Shown piece after piece: positions 60,370 through 64,000 of a DNA stretch of 64,000 nt. Where the stretch lies: positions 3,038,001-3,102,000 of the forward strand of contig NZ_PEFL01000001.1 of the NCBI RefSeq assembly GCF_002754475.1, read 5' to 3'. Numbering within the stretch: position 1 is the stretch's first letter; each line of letters begins with the position of its first letter. The translations under genes were made by a program, and so were the position numbers. The stretch comes from Comamonas sp. 26. GTDB taxonomy: Bacteria > Pseudomonadota > Gammaproteobacteria > Burkholderiales > Burkholderiaceae_C. Below the pieces are notes generated by a model that searched no databases, was not told the DNA's origin, and worked only from the letters and a program-made list of their open reading frames with translations.

Positions 60370-60425
60370 GCGCCGCTATCCCCGACGCCCTGTCCGCTGG
60401 TCAGGGCGTTTTCTTTTGCGCCGTA

Positions 60426-61376
60426 TCAGGCCTCGGGCTTTTCCAGCTCAAAGCCCGCCGCCTCCCAGGCGGACAGTCCCCCGGTCAAGGGCCGTACATT
60501 GTGAAATCCCGCACGCTGCAATTGCCGGGCCACACGCGCAGCGGAGATCTCGTCGGGACAGTCGCAATACACCACCAGGCCATGCTCATGCTGCTCGCGC
60601 GGCAGCAAATGTTCGTAGGCCGGCCTGCCCTTGCCCTGGTGTTCCAGCCAGGAACTGGCTCCAGGAATATGACCCTGACCGAATAGCAGGGGTTCGCGCA
60701 CATCGATCACCGTCGGTGTCGTGCCCCGGGCATTGAGCCCCGCCAGTTCTTCGACCGACATGCGCGGCATCTTCAGCGAGCGCACCACGCGCTGTCTCTG
60801 CCACCACTTGCGTGCCACGAACACGGCAAACGCCACCGCTAGCAGCAGCAGCCCCCATTTGCCCAGCGCCGTCAGCACATCGAGCAAATCCTCCACGGTG
60901 GAGCTGAACAGCGAGCCCAGAAACACGGCCGAGCCAACCCAGATCAGGGCCCCCAGCGTATCGAAAAGCACAAAGGTGCGAAAAGGCGTGCCCACCACGC
61001 CGGCCAGGGCACTGGCGATGGAGGCAAAACCCGGCACGAACTTGGCCACCAGCAAGGACTTGGCACCCCAGCGGCCGTACACAGATTCCGTCTGGCGAAT
61101 GCAGGCATCAGGCGAGAGCGAGATGCGGCAGATCTGCCCCAGCACCTTTTGCCCATAGGCCTTGCCCGCGCGATACCAGAGCACATCCGCAATCAGGGCT
61201 GCAACCACGGCAATCAGCGTAAGCAAGCCCAGCCGCGCCATGCTTGTGCCCTCCAGCGCGCCCGTCACTACCAGCACCGGATAAGCTGGAATGGGTGCCC
61301 CCATCTGCTCAATCAGCACATTGAGAAAAACAATGCCGAAGCCGTATTCCCGAATCAGATCCACGACAAAGCCCAT
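60426..61376 (-). CDS. DedA-rhodanese fusion membrane protein
   Basis: 316 residues. Residues 1-190 are a DedA/SNARE-associated domain with about five transmembrane segments, including FVPGFASIASALAGVVGTPFR, the family core. Residues 204-316 are a rhodanese domain with Cys271 and Cys273 in VVYCDCPDEIS and a DVREPLLFGQGHIPGA segment. The fusion links a membrane flippase-type domain to a cytoplasmic sulfurtransferase. It is convergent with the YeeE operon. Confidence 0.88.
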   Translation of the reverse strand: MGFVVDLIREYGFGIVFLNVLIEQMGAPIPAYPVLVVTGALEGTSMARLGLLTLIAVVAALIADVLWYRAGKAYGQKVLGQICRISLSPDACIRQTESVYGRWGAKSLLVAKFVPGFASIASALAGVVGTPFRTFVLFDTLGALIWVGSAVFLGSLFSSTVEDLLDVLTALGKWGLLLLAVAFAVFVARKWWQRQRVVRSLKMPRMSVEELAGLNARGTTPTVIDVREPLLFGQGHIPGASSWLEHQGKGRPAYEHLLPREQHEHGLVVYCDCPDEISAARVARQLQRAGFHNVRPLTGGLSAWEAAGFELEKPEA

Positions 61377-61460
61377 GACCCACGCTCCTTACCCTGCCCA
61401 AGGTTAGCTCCCGATGCTAGCGAGACGCAAACATCCCCGAGTCCGCGAGGTTGTTGGGTT

Positions 61461-62357
61461 TCAAGCCAGATGCAGATGGGACTGGATTGCCTCGAAATGC
61501 GCGCTCACATTAAGCGCTGGTGCATGGCCGCAGCCCGGCACCTCCAGCCACGTTAGCAGCCCTTGGGCACCGGGACCGCGCTGCATCATCTGCTCGGCCA
61601 CCGGCTTGAGCACCAGATCAGACGCCTCGCCGCGCAGCAGCAGCACAGGCAGTTGCAGCGCATCATAGTGATCCCAGAGCAGATAGTCGTTGTCGTGCTC
61701 GGTGAACTGCTCGATCATGCGCGGGTCGTAATGCGGGGTGATGCGGCCGTCGTCCGTGCGACGCGTGCTGGTCTCGGTCAGCTTGCGCCACTCGACATCG
61801 CTGAGCCAGCCGTAAGGCTTGTAGGCCGCACGGAAAAAGGCTTCCAGCTCGGCCACGGTGTCAAACACCGGCGGGCGACCGGCATAGCCTTTGATGCGGG
61901 CCAGAGCAGCCTCGGCCAGCTCGGGAGCATTGTCGTTGAGGGTGAGCGTGAGAATACGGCGCTTGAGATCCGGCTCGAACAGGCCGGACGCGCACACCGT
62001 ACCGATGGCACCGCCCATGCTGGTTCCCACCCAATGCACCTGCGACAGTGCCAAAGCATCCATCAACTCACGCGCCAGCCGGGCATAAAACCGCAGCTGG
62101 TATTCCTCGCTGGAGTTGCGGCTCCACTGGCTCAGTCCTCGCCCCAACGTATCCGGGCAGATGACGCGATAGCCTTGTGCCACGAGAAACTGTGCCAGGG
62201 CATCCATATCGCGCCCTGTGCGAGCCAGGCCATGCCAGGCGATCACTGTGGCAACGGGCTCAGCAGTCGGCTGCCAGTCCATGTAATGAATTTCATAGCC
62301 GGCACAGGTGACGTAGCAGGAAGCAGGCTGGAGCAAAAACAAAGCATTCGAACTCAT
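61461..62357 (-). CDS. Alpha/beta hydrolase
   Basis: 298 residues from the ATG at 62355-62357 (MSSNALFLLQ); an earlier frame start would run through the palindromic repeat. Motifs: IAWHGLARTGRDMD (oxyanion), VGTSMGGAIG with the nucleophile Ser (about 112), and GCGHAPAL with the catalytic His. Asp in LRGEASDLV completes the triad. Function unknown; many such enzymes are esterases. It is followed by the DedA fusion on the same strand. Confidence 0.83.
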   Translation of the reverse strand: MSSNALFLLQPASCYVTCAGYEIHYMDWQPTAEPVATVIAWHGLARTGRDMDALAQFLVAQGYRVICPDTLGRGLSQWSRNSSEEYQLRFYARLARELMDALALSQVHWVGTSMGGAIGTVCASGLFEPDLKRRILTLTLNDNAPELAEAALARIKGYAGRPPVFDTVAELEAFFRAAYKPYGWLSDVEWRKLTETSTRRTDDGRITPHYDPRMIEQFTEHDNDYLLWDHYDALQLPVLLLRGEASDLVLKPVAEQMMQRGPGAQGLLTWLEVPGCGHAPALNVSAHFEAIQSHLHLA

Positions 62358-62365
62358 GATTTTTA

Positions 62366-62414
62366 AATGAAATTGGCCGAAGCGCTTATCTATCAAACGC
62401 TTGCAGCTATCAAA
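62366..62414. repeat. Palindromic intergenic repeat, copy 4
   Basis: AAGCGCTTATCTATCAAACGCTTGCAGCTATCAAAT matches copies 1 and 3 over its right half. It lies between the hydrolase start and the livM end. Confidence 0.65.
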
Positions 62415-62424
62415 TCCAAAGTGA

Positions 62425-63507
62425 TTACGGCTTGTGCGACAGCACCGCTGCACGCAGCCGCCCCACTAACCCGGTGGGGAAGTAATAGACCGAGAGCACA
62501 AACAGCAGACCCAGCCACAACAGCCAGCGATCCGGTGACAGCAGAGCCGACAGCCATGGCAGGCCGACTGCCGCTTCGCTGCCGATGCGCAGCAAATCCT
62601 GCAGATAGCTTTGCGCGACGAGAAAGATGACGGAGCCAATCACCGCGCCATAAATCGTGCCCATGCCGCCAATGACGACGATGAGCAGGCAGTCCATCAT
62701 GATCTCGAAGGACAGCGTGGTGTCGGGGCCGTTGTAGCGCAGCCAGACGGCCAGCATGGCACCGGCCACGCAGGCGAACAGGGCCGAGAGCACGCTCGAC
62801 GTGGTGCGGTAAACCACCACGCGGTAGCCAATGGCCTCGGCACGGAATTCGTTCTCGCGGATGGCCTGCAGCACACGGCCAAAGGGCGAGTTGACGATGC
62901 GCAGCAGCATCAGCACCAGCAGCAGGGCCAGTACAAACAGCAGGTAGTAGCTGATGATCTTGCCGTCGACGAGCACGCCAAAGATTTCGTTCTCGAACGG
63001 CTCGAAGCTAGGCGACAGCCATTCGGGCATCTTGAAGGTCAGGCCGTCTTCGCCCCCCGTCCAGTCGGACAGCTGCGAAGCCAGGGTCTGAAATGCCGCC
63101 GCGACAGCCAGCGTGATCATGGCAAAGAAGATGGCGCGCACACGCAGCGAGAACAGGCCGATGGCCAGCGACAAGACCAGCGACACCAGCAGCGCCGCAC
63201 CCAGTCCCAGCGCCAGTGCGCCCCAGCCAGCTCCCAGCTTGCTGGATGCAATGGCTACGCCATAGGCACCTATGCCGAAAAACATGGTGTGGGCAAAGCT
63301 GACGATGCCGGTATAGCCCAGCAGCAGATCAAAGCTGGCCACCAGCACCACAAAGATCACGACCTTGGCCGCGACATTGAGCGCCTTGACGCCCGGAAAG
63401 ACAAACGGTGCCACGGCCAGGCCAATAAAAATGACCAGCAGCAGCACCGCCAAAATGCGGCTACGCGGTAGATCGCCGGAGAGCAAACGATTGAGCATGG
63501 TGTCCAC
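62425..63507 (-). CDS. livM: Branched-chain amino acid-type ABC permease (LivM)
   Basis: 360 residues with about nine transmembrane helices and the LivM signature GYTGIVSFAHTMFFGIGAY (about 65-83), the EAA-like AIRENEFRAEAIGYRV cytoplasmic loop and GGMGTIYGAVIG. It pairs with LivH encoded 3 bases upstream. The binding protein and ATPases lie outside the window. Substrates of the HAAT family range from branched amino acids to urea and aromatic acids. Confidence 0.9.
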   Translation of the reverse strand: MDTMLNRLLSGDLPRSRILAVLLLVIFIGLAVAPFVFPGVKALNVAAKVVIFVVLVASFDLLLGYTGIVSFAHTMFFGIGAYGVAIASSKLGAGWGALALGLGAALLVSLVLSLAIGLFSLRVRAIFFAMITLAVAAAFQTLASQLSDWTGGEDGLTFKMPEWLSPSFEPFENEIFGVLVDGKIISYYLLFVLALLLVLMLLRIVNSPFGRVLQAIRENEFRAEAIGYRVVVYRTTSSVLSALFACVAGAMLAVWLRYNGPDTTLSFEIMMDCLLIVVIGGMGTIYGAVIGSVIFLVAQSYLQDLLRIGSEAAVGLPWLSALLSPDRWLLWLGLLFVLSVYYFPTGLVGRLRAAVLSHKP

Positions 63508-63510
63508 TCC

Positions 63511-64000
63511 TTAGCGATTGGCGACGGGAAAGACGCCTTGTGGGCGCCACAGCAGGATGGCGACCATGAGTGCAATATTGGAAAACAGCGCCACCTTGGG
63601 AGCTAGAAAGCCCGTGTAGTTGGCCATCAGCCCTACCAGCAGCGACCCGATCAACGCGCCGCCCGTGCTGCCCAGGCCACCGATGATGATGACGATGAAG
63701 ATCAGCACATTGACCTGCGCGCCCATCTGCGGAATCACGTTCTGCTGGTACAGCCCCCACATCACACCACCCAGCCCGGCCAGGGCCGAGCCCGCCACAA
63801 ACACGCCGATGAACAGGTTGCGCACGCGGTAGCCCAGGGCTTCAACCATCTCGCGATCCTGCACGCCGGCGCGGATCAGCAACCCCAGCTTGGTCCGCGT
63901 CAACGTCCAGAACAGCACGGCAAACACCAGCGCACCCACCAGCACGGCAAACACGCGGTATTTCTCCACGGCCGCATCACCCAGCAACCACGCGCCTTTC
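63511..64000 (-). CDS. livH: Branched-chain amino acid-type ABC permease (LivH), partial
   Basis: The frame is open beyond base 64000, so the N-terminal part is missing. The visible 163 residues include the EAA loop RAGVQDREMVEALGYRVRNLF and IIIGGLGSTGGALIGSLLVGL, both typical of LivH. It ends 3 bases before livM. Confidence 0.88.
   Translation of the reverse strand, partial: KGAWLLGDAAVEKYRVFAVLVGALVFAVLFWTLTRTKLGLLIRAGVQDREMVEALGYRVRNLFIGVFVAGSALAGLGGVMWGLYQQNVIPQMGAQVNVLIFIVIIIGGLGSTGGALIGSLLVGLMANYTGFLAPKVALFSNIALMVAILLWRPQGVFPVANR

Overview
The window looks like chromosomal DNA of a Comamonadaceae betaproteobacterium, most likely Comamonas and close to C. testosteroni. The grounds are the high GC content, the lon-clpX-clpP-tig block, an orphan Bug/TctC binding protein, hpnCDE, and a catabolic operon matching the genes known around the steroid meta-cleavage dioxygenase gene tesB. 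No search could be run, so the species assignment is inference.

Bases 1-15122 (minus strand) hold a steroid/bile-acid catabolic region in two transcription units. The first runs SDR, SDR, SnoaL-like protein, Old-Yellow-Enzyme flavoprotein, and ends at a terminator near 11700. The second runs TesB-type extradiol dioxygenase, IpdA/IpdB CoA-transferase pair, enoyl-CoA hydratase, IpdC-like flavoprotein, EchA20-like hydrolase, two acyl-CoA dehydrogenases, thiolase, and two tandem Tat-exported amidases. Each unit is preceded by a near-identical 19-bp motif. Together the genes could deconjugate bile salts, remodel the C-12 and C-7 hydroxyls, open ring A and degrade rings C/D through CoA thioesters.

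Bases 15240-28611 hold a 13.4-kb prophage-derived island inserted in the 3' end of a tRNA-Cys gene, bounded by a perfect 47-bp direct repeat. It carries an SOS-controlled umuD and a frameshifted umuC, two AT-rich unknown genes, a complete lysis cassette, a tail-fibre gene with an SGNH-hydrolase domain, tail-tip genes, an unknown membrane protein, an excisionase-like gene and a tyrosine integrase. It has no capsid, terminase, tail-tube or replication genes.

Bases 28565-40292 hold tRNA-Cys and four tRNA-Gly genes in a 133-bp tandem array, then lon, clpX, clpP, tig, tRNA-Leu and an RND efflux pump with its adaptor. Bases 40445-48010 hold hpnC-hpnD-hpnE (squalene synthesis), a Bug-type binding protein, two small membrane proteins, a HAD phosphatase and ferrochelatase.

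Bases 48066-57851 hold a plus-strand cluster: LysR regulator, 2-oxoglutarate/Fe(II) oxygenase, alpha/beta hydrolase, a three-gene ABC importer, a zinc deaminase, and the three subunits of a molybdenum hydroxylase. It looks like a pathway for an aminated N-heterocycle whose substrate cannot be named. Bases 58072-64000 hold a periplasmic rhodanese, a YeeE/YedE transporter with a small membrane protein, a DedA-rhodanese fusion, an alpha/beta hydrolase and the LivM/LivH permeases, the last cut by the window edge. Four copies of a palindromic intergenic repeat are scattered through the right half.
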